From assembly GCF_004364975.1 (NCBI RefSeq), contig NZ_SOBW01000011.1, forward strand, positions 1 to 64,000: DNA of 64,000 bases, written 5' to 3'. The DNA is from Gelidibacter sediminis (GTDB lineage Bacteria > Bacteroidota > Bacteroidia > Flavobacteriales > Flavobacteriaceae). Below the pieces are notes generated by a model. That model saw only the letters and a list, made by a program, of their open reading frames with translations. It did not search any database and was not told the origin of the DNA. Both the position numbers and the translations under genes were made by a program. Shown in pieces: positions 52,351 to 61,706 of the stretch (position 1 is its first letter; the number at the start of each line of letters is the position of its first letter).

Positions 52351-55300
52351 TTACTGTTCTTTTTTTAGTTGTAATGAAATTATATAATCTGATGGCGATG
52401 CAAAAAACAAATCATTGTTATCAAAATCAACATCTTCATTAAAATAATCTTTTAAAATATGTACTTGTCCATCAATTACTAGAGCAATTTCATAATCATT
52501 ATTTCTCTTGATCGCTTCGTTTTTTTCCGCCCTACTTAAATGAAAATAAGAACCATTAAATGACTTAACTTCTAAATATTTCCAGTTTGGATTATCAATT
52601 GATTTATACCGAATATCATAGTGTTTGTTATCTGATTTATCTGATGTATTAGAAAAACTAGAAACCCATTCTACCTTTTCTATTTCCTCACTTTTCTTTA
52701 ATGAATTAAATACTATTTGCTCCGCTTTCTTTCCAGATATCTTGTTTCGTTTCACATCTTTATCGCTGTGATTCCAACTACCTTTCTTACGGTTTTTACC
52801 ATTGGAAATAGTAGGATTTATTTTCATTGAGGAACTAAATATAATCTCTCCTGTCTCTTCTTCTTCGGGTTCAAAATCGTCTTCATTATCATTGATATCT
52901 TTAATATTTGCTAGATAACCAAGGATTTCATTATCATTCCCTTTAAAATACAATAAGCTTCTAATTTCTGCTTCTTCAATATCTACTTCGTTTATCTTAT
53001 TTTCTTTAAGCAGCACTTTATATTCAGGTAGAATCTTGATTGTATATACTTCTACATCTTTGTCTATTTCAATTCCAAACTCTTTATTTACTGCCTCTTT
53101 TAGCACATCTAAATAGTTTAGCTCTAATTCAAATCTGTTATCTAACAGAACGTTTTCAATCATTTTAGTATGAATAAGGTTTTCATACGCTTCTTGGAAC
53201 GTAATTAGTTGTTTGTGCAGTTCTCTATATTGATTTAAGTGTTTCCATAAAGACGTATTAAAATCCTCCTTAAGATCAAAAATTGTAGTTTCAAACTGCG
53301 CTTTATGATAACTTATAATCCCATTAAAATCCTTATCAAACAAGTGAGAAATTGGAATTTCTAATTCACTCGTTACTGCTTTCAAAAATTCTATTGATTG
53401 TTGGTCATTAAAATCAGCATAATTAATATTCTTAAATTGCTTCGAGATTTTAAAACCAAAATCGTTGAGCACCAATTCTGCTAACTCATCTGAATCCTTT
53501 ACTGTAATAGGGAAATCCTTATTTCCAAGCTCGTAAACTTTAGACCAAAAACGACTTTCATCTCTTGAAATCCCCAACAATTCTAAAGCCTGATTATAAT
53601 GCTCAGTTAAAGAATTTACCTCAATAGTAAAAATGGTGTCTTTGAGACTGTTTTTATCTTTAAAGATTGTTCTGTAATTGTCTTTGTGCTCATTCACTTT
53701 AAACAACACACATAAAATTTCAGCAAAAGCTTCACATACTTTTGGTGTGTCTTTTACAATTTCTAAAGTGGTGTTTTGTTCTACACATAAATAAAAGCCT
53801 TGGCTTGTTGGGTTGGGTAAGAATTCACCTGAAAGAAGGCTCTTAGATTCCCCATTTTCAATAGCATACCTTAATGAAGAAACGAGTTTTATATCAACTT
53901 TCTTCAACTCATCTGCTTCATTTTTTTGAATAGAGTCCTTAATTGAACTTAACCTGTATGTTAGGATATATGGCTTAATTTTTTCGAACCACTTTTGAAA
54001 CTCTACATCGGCAACACTTTCACGTACAGAGTCTTGGTAAATCTGTAAATCAACATCTTTGAATGTTTTTACCCCAAAATATTTCGAGATTTGACTTTCT
54101 CCAGACCTTTTCGGAAAATCGAAAACCCAAAAATCTTCAGCTATTTTTGAAGGCAAAGTTGAATTATCACTGTAGTATACTTTGTCAACAGATATGTACT
54201 CTTTCTTATTACTCTTCTTTGCTAATAGTTTATAATCTTTAACCTTGTTGGCATAGTCAAAATCCTTTTTAAGTTTAAAAAAGCTGAACGCAAGATTGTA
54301 AATTTTACGAGCATACTTTTCTTCGGGCTCTATCTCTGATAATTCTTGTAATATGCTATACACTTCGTCAACCTCTAAATCGTTAAATAAACGACTCACT
54401 TTAAGCTGATGCAATACATCTATTATTTTATTTTCATTAATACTTAACGCTTTGAAAACCTGATGTTCAAAGTTTATGGAATTATAGCCTAGTTCTTTAG
54501 CAAAATCTAGGTCTGCAATAAATTTGGTATTTAAACCATTTAAGTACTTTTCTGCTATTTGATAATAAATATAAGAGGGATTGTCATTTACTGGTGTCAC
54601 CTTATTATGAAAAGAGTAACTAAAGGTATCTTCATTGTCAAAACTTAATTGTCTTGATATATAACCGTCTGAAATTATCCAAGCAACTAAAATTTCTATT
54701 GAAAAGTTAGGGTGATTAACTATCGATTCAAAGTTTGTAATCTCTGTTACCTTATACTCTTTATGAGAGTTGTTTTCTGGCCAACCCGTTTGATTAAAAA
54801 CAAATTTTGTAAATGAGTTTTCATTATCTCTATGCAGCTGTTCTGTTATCTGTTTGGTTTTTGTAATTCTATTTACACCTAGCCATAAAAAGAAATTGTC
54901 TAAGTAGCTTACACCATTATCTTCTAACTCCCAATAATCATTGTCCAAAACATAGTTGGCATCATCAAAAATGTCTTTAAAAATGATGGCTGTTGTTTTA
55001 CCAGTATCATATCCTTCACCCAAAAAGAGGTCTTTGCCGTAACTTACTTCCAAGTTTTTATTTAATAAAGGCACATCAAGGTTAATACTGTTTCTCCTAT
55101 CTGGATTTACTTGATAAATTGAAAATAAAGACTTTACCATTTCTGTAACTATCTTTAATTTGTCATCATCATTATCTTCGGTAGCTTTTATTTTATTTTC
55201 TGAAGTACTAACAATATGCCTAATAACATCAGTTATATCGTTAGAACCGATATTAACGATATCTGAAACCAACCTTTTAAGAGGTCGGGAACGGTGTTCA

Positions 55301-56940
55301 TTCTCAATCCGTTTTTCCTTAATTTCTTCTTCAAAGACTTTAATCAATTCAGTATATAAGCCGTCTGACATAAATGAAATCTCAACAGCTTTAGGAATAA
55401 AATATTTTTCAATATCCTTTCTGTTCATCATAAATGCCTGATTATGCTCAGAAATAGGGTCACCAGCATTATCAATAAGTAATGGTGTTTTGTTTTTTGA
55501 CGAATGAATTTTTCCAAATGCCCAACTTGTCAAGAGCTTTATGAGTTGTGCGCGCTCTGGTATACTAATTATATGTTCAGTAACTGAAGCTAAAATATCC
55601 TGCCATCCTTCTTCAGAATATTCAGAACCATACTTTAAATCTGCCTCTATGTCCTCCGGAATAATGAGGTCGGTAAATAACGATTCTACTTTGTTACGTA
55701 GTACCCAATCAGAAAACTCATCACCGTAAAACACTGCGTCTTCGTAAGTGCAATAACTGCCATCAACACAAGGAAATATCTCTAAGGTGTTCTTAAAACC
55801 TGCTATAATTTTATAAAAATCGGTAAGTATTTCATTTTCATTTTCTCTTTCTACAGATAGAAATTTATAGGAAGACCAATCACTAGTTTCTTTTCTAATG
55901 TGGTTCTCTGCAATATCACCTATACTTTTAGCAATTTCTGATAGTAAATGGATATTATCTTTTTTATCGTTTAAATGATTTCGAGTAGGGTCAAGATTAA
56001 ATGTTCCGTGTATTAAAAACGGTAAATGTGTACGTTCTTGGGTTGGGAAATAGGTGAAAAATTTTGAGTTTACATCACTTAAATCATCTTTCCAAGCTAT
56101 TTTATATCTGTAGTATTGTTCTTTTCCTTTTTCTGTATTGTACAAAACATCTCCAGAATCCATAATGTTCCAAGTAGCATCGTTAATGGATACTTTGGCT
56201 TCAGATTCGTTTATGACTTTGGAAAGACTTTTATCTAAAACACCCTTGCTATCTTTTACCACAATGGTTTTTATATGATTTAAAAAAAGTAATATCTCAG
56301 GTGCTAATAAACTTAATTGACTCTCAATTCCATCTATTACTTCTTCGTTACCAGTAATGTATTTTAATTCAATGGTAGTTTGGTAAGCCGAAGGTTCTTT
56401 GTTTTCAATTAGTCTTGGAATTGCTAGAATAGCGAAAGGCACTTCTCCTTCGCTTAAATGATCCTCATTGTCTGCAATTAATTTACTTTGAGCCTCTTCT
56501 GGAAGCGCATTAAATTCTTTTTTAGCAATCTCTTTAGAGAAAACAACAATATCAGTTTTAGTTTTAATTTTTACTTCGGTAACCCAATTAAGAATAGAAC
56601 GGAACCCCAAACCTTTATTACCAATAAACTCTCTCTTTTTACTAGAAGTATTTGCAATCATTAAAGAAGCAATTCCTTCTTCGGCAGAAAACGGATCTCC
56701 GTTGTTTGAGATAGATAAAGTGTGATTCTCCCTATTTAGTTCAATAAATACAGTGTCTGTCTTTGCATCATCTGCATTTTGTAACAGCTCTAATATCTGC
56801 CTACCATTGTAAGATTCTGTTGTTCCTTTCTCTAATCTATAATCTGCGGTAATTCGTTTTACTTGTTTATAGGTATCACGATTTTCCTCAATTAATTTGA
56901 GTACATCTTCAGCAAATATGGTCTGTTCTTTGGTCAACAT
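52351..56940 (-). CDS. GHKL (sacsin/NO VEIN-like) ATPase with C-terminal NOV_C nuclease-like domain
   Basis: A 1529-aa protein. The N-terminal Hsp90-type GHKL ATPase fold shows box I ILELLQNADDAK (Glu51, Asn55, Asp57-58), box II ISNNGDPFS (about 77-85), and box III IGNKGLGFRSI (about 106-116), as in sacsin and plant NO VEIN proteins. A very long helical middle region has no motif I know. The C-terminal 128 residues (about 1402-1529) match the NOV_C/DUF3883 domain, with a PD-(D/E)XK-like triad Asp1442 (HYDIRY) and Glu1457-x-Lys1459 (YLEVKS). ATP-driven dimerisation could gate a nuclease or DNA-recognition activity; that is inference. It is in the middle of a five-gene operon, 2 nt after the methyltransferase and 6 nt before the DUF1998 helicase. 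Confidence 0.82.
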   Translation of the reverse strand: MLTKEQTIFAEDVLKLIEENRDTYKQVKRITADYRLEKGTTESYNGRQILELLQNADDAKTDTVFIELNRENHTLSISNNGDPFSAEEGIASLMIANTSSKKREFIGNKGLGFRSILNWVTEVKIKTKTDIVVFSKEIAKKEFNALPEEAQSKLIADNEDHLSEGEVPFAILAIPRLIENKEPSAYQTTIELKYITGNEEVIDGIESQLSLLAPEILLFLNHIKTIVVKDSKGVLDKSLSKVINESEAKVSINDATWNIMDSGDVLYNTEKGKEQYYRYKIAWKDDLSDVNSKFFTYFPTQERTHLPFLIHGTFNLDPTRNHLNDKKDNIHLLSEIAKSIGDIAENHIRKETSDWSSYKFLSVERENENEILTDFYKIIAGFKNTLEIFPCVDGSYCTYEDAVFYGDEFSDWVLRNKVESLFTDLIIPEDIEADLKYGSEYSEEGWQDILASVTEHIISIPERAQLIKLLTSWAFGKIHSSKNKTPLLIDNAGDPISEHNQAFMMNRKDIEKYFIPKAVEISFMSDGLYTELIKVFEEEIKEKRIENEHRSRPLKRLVSDIVNIGSNDITDVIRHIVSTSENKIKATEDNDDDKLKIVTEMVKSLFSIYQVNPDRRNSINLDVPLLNKNLEVSYGKDLFLGEGYDTGKTTAIIFKDIFDDANYVLDNDYWELEDNGVSYLDNFFLWLGVNRITKTKQITEQLHRDNENSFTKFVFNQTGWPENNSHKEYKVTEITNFESIVNHPNFSIEILVAWIISDGYISRQLSFDNEDTFSYSFHNKVTPVNDNPSYIYYQIAEKYLNGLNTKFIADLDFAKELGYNSINFEHQVFKALSINENKIIDVLHQLKVSRLFNDLEVDEVYSILQELSEIEPEEKYARKIYNLAFSFFKLKKDFDYANKVKDYKLLAKKSNKKEYISVDKVYYSDNSTLPSKIAEDFWVFDFPKRSGESQISKYFGVKTFKDVDLQIYQDSVRESVADVEFQKWFEKIKPYILTYRLSSIKDSIQKNEADELKKVDIKLVSSLRYAIENGESKSLLSGEFLPNPTSQGFYLCVEQNTTLEIVKDTPKVCEAFAEILCVLFKVNEHKDNYRTIFKDKNSLKDTIFTIEVNSLTEHYNQALELLGISRDESRFWSKVYELGNKDFPITVKDSDELAELVLNDFGFKISKQFKNINYADFNDQQSIEFLKAVTSELEIPISHLFDKDFNGIISYHKAQFETTIFDLKEDFNTSLWKHLNQYRELHKQLITFQEAYENLIHTKMIENVLLDNRFELELNYLDVLKEAVNKEFGIEIDKDVEVYTIKILPEYKVLLKENKINEVDIEEAEIRSLLYFKGNDNEILGYLANIKDINDNEDDFEPEEEETGEIIFSSSMKINPTISNGKNRKKGSWNHSDKDVKRNKISGKKAEQIVFNSLKKSEEIEKVEWVSSFSNTSDKSDNKHYDIRYKSIDNPNWKYLEVKSFNGSYFHLSRAEKNEAIKRNNDYEIALVIDGQVHILKDYFNEDVDFDNNDLFFASPSDYIISLQLKKEQ

Positions 56941-56942
56941 CG

Positions 56943-59900
56943 TTAGACTTCCTGTTCTTTTTTATCGTTAAATACTTTTTCAAAATGAGTCCAAGCCGTT
57001 TTATAATCTTCTACGCGGTCGCATTTAGCAAATGGTGCATAGTAGGTTACCTTTTTTCCTTGATACAATTCGCTTTTTTCAATGGTATGTTCATAGGTTT
57101 CGCCTGCTTTCATTGCGGCAATAGAATTCCAATCTCCTCTGTCTAAACCGACACCCACTAAACTATTACTTGATGTAAATACTATGTTTCCAAGCTTATC
57201 ATACCAAGTATCGTCTTCAGCTTTCTGAACCACGGGAAATTGAATATTGTAAATTGATATTAAATCTGTTAGTGATAAGCCTAGACCTATTGCACTCAAC
57301 ACATCTATCTCTATTAAGGCTTGTCTGCGTTCAAACGAATTTCTTAAAGGTATATCTGAGCTCCAAGATTCACTATTTACTGATAATTTTTTCAATTTTA
57401 AATCATCCTTTATAGACCATTGGTCCATTGAAAACTCATCTAAATAACAATTTGACCATAATATTGAATAGTCAATATTTAAACAATTTAATCTTAAGGT
57501 TCTGAGTGCTATTTTCTTGTAAATAGGATACTCCATACCTAAGGGCATATTTCCTAAAGTATCGCTATACATATTAGATTTTCCTAGCACTTTTATATAA
57601 AAATCATAAACAATTGAACTAGCCAAACCTGAAAGTTCAATCATTTTTTCTAACTCTTTAAATTGAATTGATATTACACCATTAATATGACTTGTTTTTG
57701 GGGGAAATAATGCGCCTATTAAAGTTCGTATTCTTGGTTGACTTAACATTTTTCTAAAACACAACTTAAAGTCATCAATATAATTTTCATTATTGAATCC
57801 TGAAATTTTGAATTTTTCTAAACTAATATTTGGAACATAATTAGTTCTAGGATAAAAATTTTCATCAATGCTCACTAAATCAATGTTGTCATAATCTGAT
57901 TTAAGCAAACACTTTTCTATTGGTGTTTTTGCAAAAGGTGTTGCTATGTCCAAGTGTGGACCACTAACTATAAACTCATATTTTGAGGTAACTGGAAATT
58001 TAGTTTCTGCCTTAATAATTCCAGAATTTACATCATTAGTTTGATGCCAGCATTCAGTAATTATATTTTTAAAGTCTGAAAGTTTAGTTTCAAACGAAGC
58101 AAATCTGTTTAACAACTCAATTGTCTCTACTGAATGTATGTTCGGCAATTTAGTTGATTGCCAAGCGTCATTGTTATCAATAGCTTGCGCAACAATTTGT
58201 AATTCTTTTTTAGTTAAAAGAACTTTTCTAGAAGGATGCCCTAACAAATTCCAAGTATACCCTTCTTCGGTTTTAATTTTTAAGCCTCCGACAATTTGAT
58301 CTGTTTTACCCGCATTAAAAATCAAACTTACTGTTGAAGGATGATATAAGTTGGCAATATTAATAAAACTGACATCTTCTTTTCTTCCTCGATATACATT
58401 GATAGAAAATTTATTTCCATCCTTTATTTCTGAAAATAAATACAATGCATTATGGAATTGAAAATGATATTCCAATCTTGAAAATATTTCTTTTCTAAAA
58501 GGAATTCCTTTTGGATCATCATATATACTTTCAGGATGCAAAAGTCCCATAAACCCTTCTTTCGCGGTAAGAGTAAAACCATTTTCAATGATACACTTGT
58601 ATAAATTAGTTTGCTGACCCTTTAGATATGGATAATTTTGATGTCCATTCATAAAGGTGGCAGCAGATTCTATGGCTATATATTCATTAAAGTAGGCTTC
58701 TTTTTGTACGTCAACTCTCAGAAACTCTTCTTGAAGCTTTCTTATTTTAGGTGCAGCAACTTTACGAATCTCTAATTCAGGAAAGGATTCACCCATAATC
58801 CCTTTTTCCTCAAACTGAAGCTTTAACCAAGGCGGATTCCCTACAATCACATCAAAACCACCACGTTCTTTAAATACTTCTACAAATTCAATTTCGTTAT
58901 GGAAAAAGCGGTGTTGTTGTGCTAGTTCTCCCACATATTTTATGCGCTCATCATCATCAAATAAAGTACCTGCTTTGGCTTTTTTACGTATTTGTTCTTT
59001 TATGTTTTGCTCAGTGCCATCAAGCGTAAGTTCATTACTGTCTATCTGTAATATGGATTCAATCTCATTGTACCATTCGGTTCTGTTGGGTAATAAACGA
59101 ACATCACGTACATCCCAAAACCAAAGGCTACACCAATAGTCCAACACCAGTTTTAACTTATAATATGGTGCAGAACGGTCTTTACGAGACTCAGCAAGTC
59201 GCTCTTTTTCGTCATAGCCTTTTGCTGTAATTTGAGGATTAGGTTGTCCATACACTTGATACACAGAAGAGGTATCTGCAATAACACCTTTTTGCTGCTT
59301 GTAATGTTCTTCTAGTAGGTAATCAATAACGCTACTAATCTTTTGTAAGCGTGAAATTTCAACACTGGTAAGCGGTTGTTTAAATTCGTTTCGCCAGTCT
59401 TTAAAGGCACTTATTTCAACATCCGATAATTCTTCCTTTAGTAACTTAATACCATAGCTCGGTACCATATTATCATCTGCTAATAAGAAATGATATATCT
59501 GGTTTTGCTTTCGCGAAAGTGTACCATCTTTCTTCCAAAGTATACGTTTAGGCGCTTTGTCCCACCAAGGTTTTGGCAATGGTTTTTTTGCAATGGCGCC
59601 AGATGCTGTTTTAGGATATTCTAGTGAGCAGTCTTTCTCATTATAAACTTTTAGCCAAGCCCCAACAACTGCATTACCAGCACCAAGACGGTGTGCAAAA
59701 AATGGGGTTTCCATATTTTTGTGCATACAGTTAAGCCATAGTGATAGTTTACCAAGCTCTACCGCTGTTGGGTTTAAATCTACACCATACACATTATTTG
59801 CTGCGATGTATGCTTTTACTTTCTGCAATTCATCTTTATAAACACCTGGCGTAATACGTTTACGGCCAGCTGCTTGTTCTTCATTTTCCTTTAACTCTAA

Positions 59901-61700
59901 ATATGCAACAGCAAGTTGGTTAATTACCTCGTTATGAAATGCCGCTGCACCCATAGCAGGCTCTAGTATTTTAAGTTTTAAGATTTCATCTGCACAGTTT
60001 GTTCCTGTCAGCTTTCCGTCAACTATGGCTTGTTGTTCTTTAAGTTTTTCAATAATACCTTTAAGTGTATATTTTACGGTACACTGCGTTAAAACTTCGG
60101 GCGTATAATACGATGCTGAGTTTTTACGGTCTCTACCATTTAATCGATATACAAATTGTCCTTTTGGTATAACTACATCTTGTTCTAGGTGCTCACTATC
60201 TTTTAAAATTTCAGCTTCTTTAAAATCATCTCGTCTTGATTTTGGCACTAAAAATGTACCGTCACTTCCATTTTTATCTTTAGCACTTTTAACTTCAATT
60301 AAGTCTTCTCTTGCAAAGAAACCAGAATAGGATAGCAAACTTTCATACACACTACCCAATTGATTAATCCCAAGATTAGAATACGATATTCTACCACGAC
60401 CTTTATTTTTTGTTCTTTCGGAAAGCGATAAGCGAACCACAATTTCTTGCAGTACTTTGTTGCTAAATTGAATTTCTTGAAGATGTATAAGCGCATCATT
60501 ATCAAACAAAGGGGAATCTAAAGGTCGCATTTGGAATCCATTTTTCAAATTGGAACCTGTATGCAGGAAATCAAAAAGTTTCCATAAGCTTTCGGAAAAG
60601 AAATACCCGTTCCTAGAAGATTCTGTCGTTAATGCTACCATTTCCAAATCACGCAGCATTTCAAGACTATACCCTTTTTGATAGGTACTGTCTTTCATAG
60701 GTAAAATCTCTAAATCCTCTCTAGATTCTGCATAGAAAAGGAAGAGCAGACGGTATACAAAATTTAGACATTCATCCTTTAGCTCTCTAGCGAAATTATC
60801 GCTGTTACGCAGTTCTACAATCTTACGTTTATCATCTTGCGTAGCTGCATTTTTTAATCTGTATTCAATAGCTTCATTTGCCAATGCTTCTACAGCATAG
60901 ATAACCGCACTTTTTAAAGTAACTGTTACGCCATAACTTGCTTTATGGGCATCTTCTTCTAAACCAGTTAAAATACTTTCGGTTTCAGAAATGAATTGCT
61001 TTTTAGCTAGCAAGGCATAAAATAACGCGAGTAAATTTCTATTGGATGCTGTTTTTGTGACTGTAAATAACTCTTCTAAATCGAAGAGTAAATAACTATC
61101 AAACTTCCATTTCTCGTACTGTATTAAAAATATTTTTGGACCAGCAAGCATAATAAGATAGACCGGACGTTCTTCTTCGGGAAGTAAAAACAGTTCTGAT
61201 AAGGCCTCTTTAATTACCTCTGGTCTTATATCAAAACCATCCCAAGAATTTGGAAGTACTTTTTCCCAATCGTCTTTAATATAACTCTGCTCATATAATC
61301 CATCTGCATCTACATCACCCACTTGTATCATAGGCTGCATTTCCATTATATAGAGATAAGGCTTGTCATTTTTATTGAAACGGTAGCGAACAGGAATAAT
61401 TTTATTATCGTCCATTACTACAGGTTCATCATAGGCTCTAACGCCATTAATGTAACCTAATGCTTCTAATAGTTCTGTATGGAACTGGTGCGTGCGAAGC
61501 ACTTTATCTTTTGTTCTTCTTAGATTTAGATAATCATTCTTAAACTTATAATACTTTTCACTAATTGGGGCGATCTTGCTTGTAAACTCTTTTATATGCT
61601 CAGTCCCATAGCCAGACTTATCAAACACTTTCTTTGGAAAATCTTCGTCAAAGAAATGTTGAGAAAAGTAATCGCCTATATTTTCTAAAAATTCTATCAT
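56943..61700 (-). CDS. large N6-adenine DNA methyltransferase (Eco57I/PglX/DrmMI-like)
   Basis: A 1585-aa protein with the gamma-class N6-adenine methyltransferase arrangement. A long N-terminal region (about 1-500) precedes SASYYTPEVLTQC (about 528), SAM-binding motif I as KILEPAMGAAAFHNEVIN (about 581), VYGVDLNPTAVELGKLSLWL, and catalytic motif IV DVIVGNPPWLKL (about 954). A C-terminal target-recognition-like region runs from about 1150 to the end. Size and motifs resemble Eco57I-type enzymes, PglX and DISARM DrmMI. The motif-I variant (AMGAAAF instead of ACGSGxF) should still bind SAM. I see no PD-(D/E)XK nuclease in it. Expected role: marking host DNA so that the associated helicases and nuclease-like proteins ignore it. 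Downstream gene begins after 2 nt. Confidence 0.85.
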   Translation of the reverse strand: MIEFLENIGDYFSQHFFDEDFPKKVFDKSGYGTEHIKEFTSKIAPISEKYYKFKNDYLNLRRTKDKVLRTHQFHTELLEALGYINGVRAYDEPVVMDDNKIIPVRYRFNKNDKPYLYIMEMQPMIQVGDVDADGLYEQSYIKDDWEKVLPNSWDGFDIRPEVIKEALSELFLLPEEERPVYLIMLAGPKIFLIQYEKWKFDSYLLFDLEELFTVTKTASNRNLLALFYALLAKKQFISETESILTGLEEDAHKASYGVTVTLKSAVIYAVEALANEAIEYRLKNAATQDDKRKIVELRNSDNFARELKDECLNFVYRLLFLFYAESREDLEILPMKDSTYQKGYSLEMLRDLEMVALTTESSRNGYFFSESLWKLFDFLHTGSNLKNGFQMRPLDSPLFDNDALIHLQEIQFSNKVLQEIVVRLSLSERTKNKGRGRISYSNLGINQLGSVYESLLSYSGFFAREDLIEVKSAKDKNGSDGTFLVPKSRRDDFKEAEILKDSEHLEQDVVIPKGQFVYRLNGRDRKNSASYYTPEVLTQCTVKYTLKGIIEKLKEQQAIVDGKLTGTNCADEILKLKILEPAMGAAAFHNEVINQLAVAYLELKENEEQAAGRKRITPGVYKDELQKVKAYIAANNVYGVDLNPTAVELGKLSLWLNCMHKNMETPFFAHRLGAGNAVVGAWLKVYNEKDCSLEYPKTASGAIAKKPLPKPWWDKAPKRILWKKDGTLSRKQNQIYHFLLADDNMVPSYGIKLLKEELSDVEISAFKDWRNEFKQPLTSVEISRLQKISSVIDYLLEEHYKQQKGVIADTSSVYQVYGQPNPQITAKGYDEKERLAESRKDRSAPYYKLKLVLDYWCSLWFWDVRDVRLLPNRTEWYNEIESILQIDSNELTLDGTEQNIKEQIRKKAKAGTLFDDDERIKYVGELAQQHRFFHNEIEFVEVFKERGGFDVIVGNPPWLKLQFEEKGIMGESFPELEIRKVAAPKIRKLQEEFLRVDVQKEAYFNEYIAIESAATFMNGHQNYPYLKGQQTNLYKCIIENGFTLTAKEGFMGLLHPESIYDDPKGIPFRKEIFSRLEYHFQFHNALYLFSEIKDGNKFSINVYRGRKEDVSFINIANLYHPSTVSLIFNAGKTDQIVGGLKIKTEEGYTWNLLGHPSRKVLLTKKELQIVAQAIDNNDAWQSTKLPNIHSVETIELLNRFASFETKLSDFKNIITECWHQTNDVNSGIIKAETKFPVTSKYEFIVSGPHLDIATPFAKTPIEKCLLKSDYDNIDLVSIDENFYPRTNYVPNISLEKFKISGFNNENYIDDFKLCFRKMLSQPRIRTLIGALFPPKTSHINGVISIQFKELEKMIELSGLASSIVYDFYIKVLGKSNMYSDTLGNMPLGMEYPIYKKIALRTLRLNCLNIDYSILWSNCYLDEFSMDQWSIKDDLKLKKLSVNSESWSSDIPLRNSFERRQALIEIDVLSAIGLGLSLTDLISIYNIQFPVVQKAEDDTWYDKLGNIVFTSSNSLVGVGLDRGDWNSIAAMKAGETYEHTIEKSELYQGKKVTYYAPFAKCDRVEDYKTAWTHFEKVFNDKKEQEV

Positions 61701-61706
61701 TCTTAA

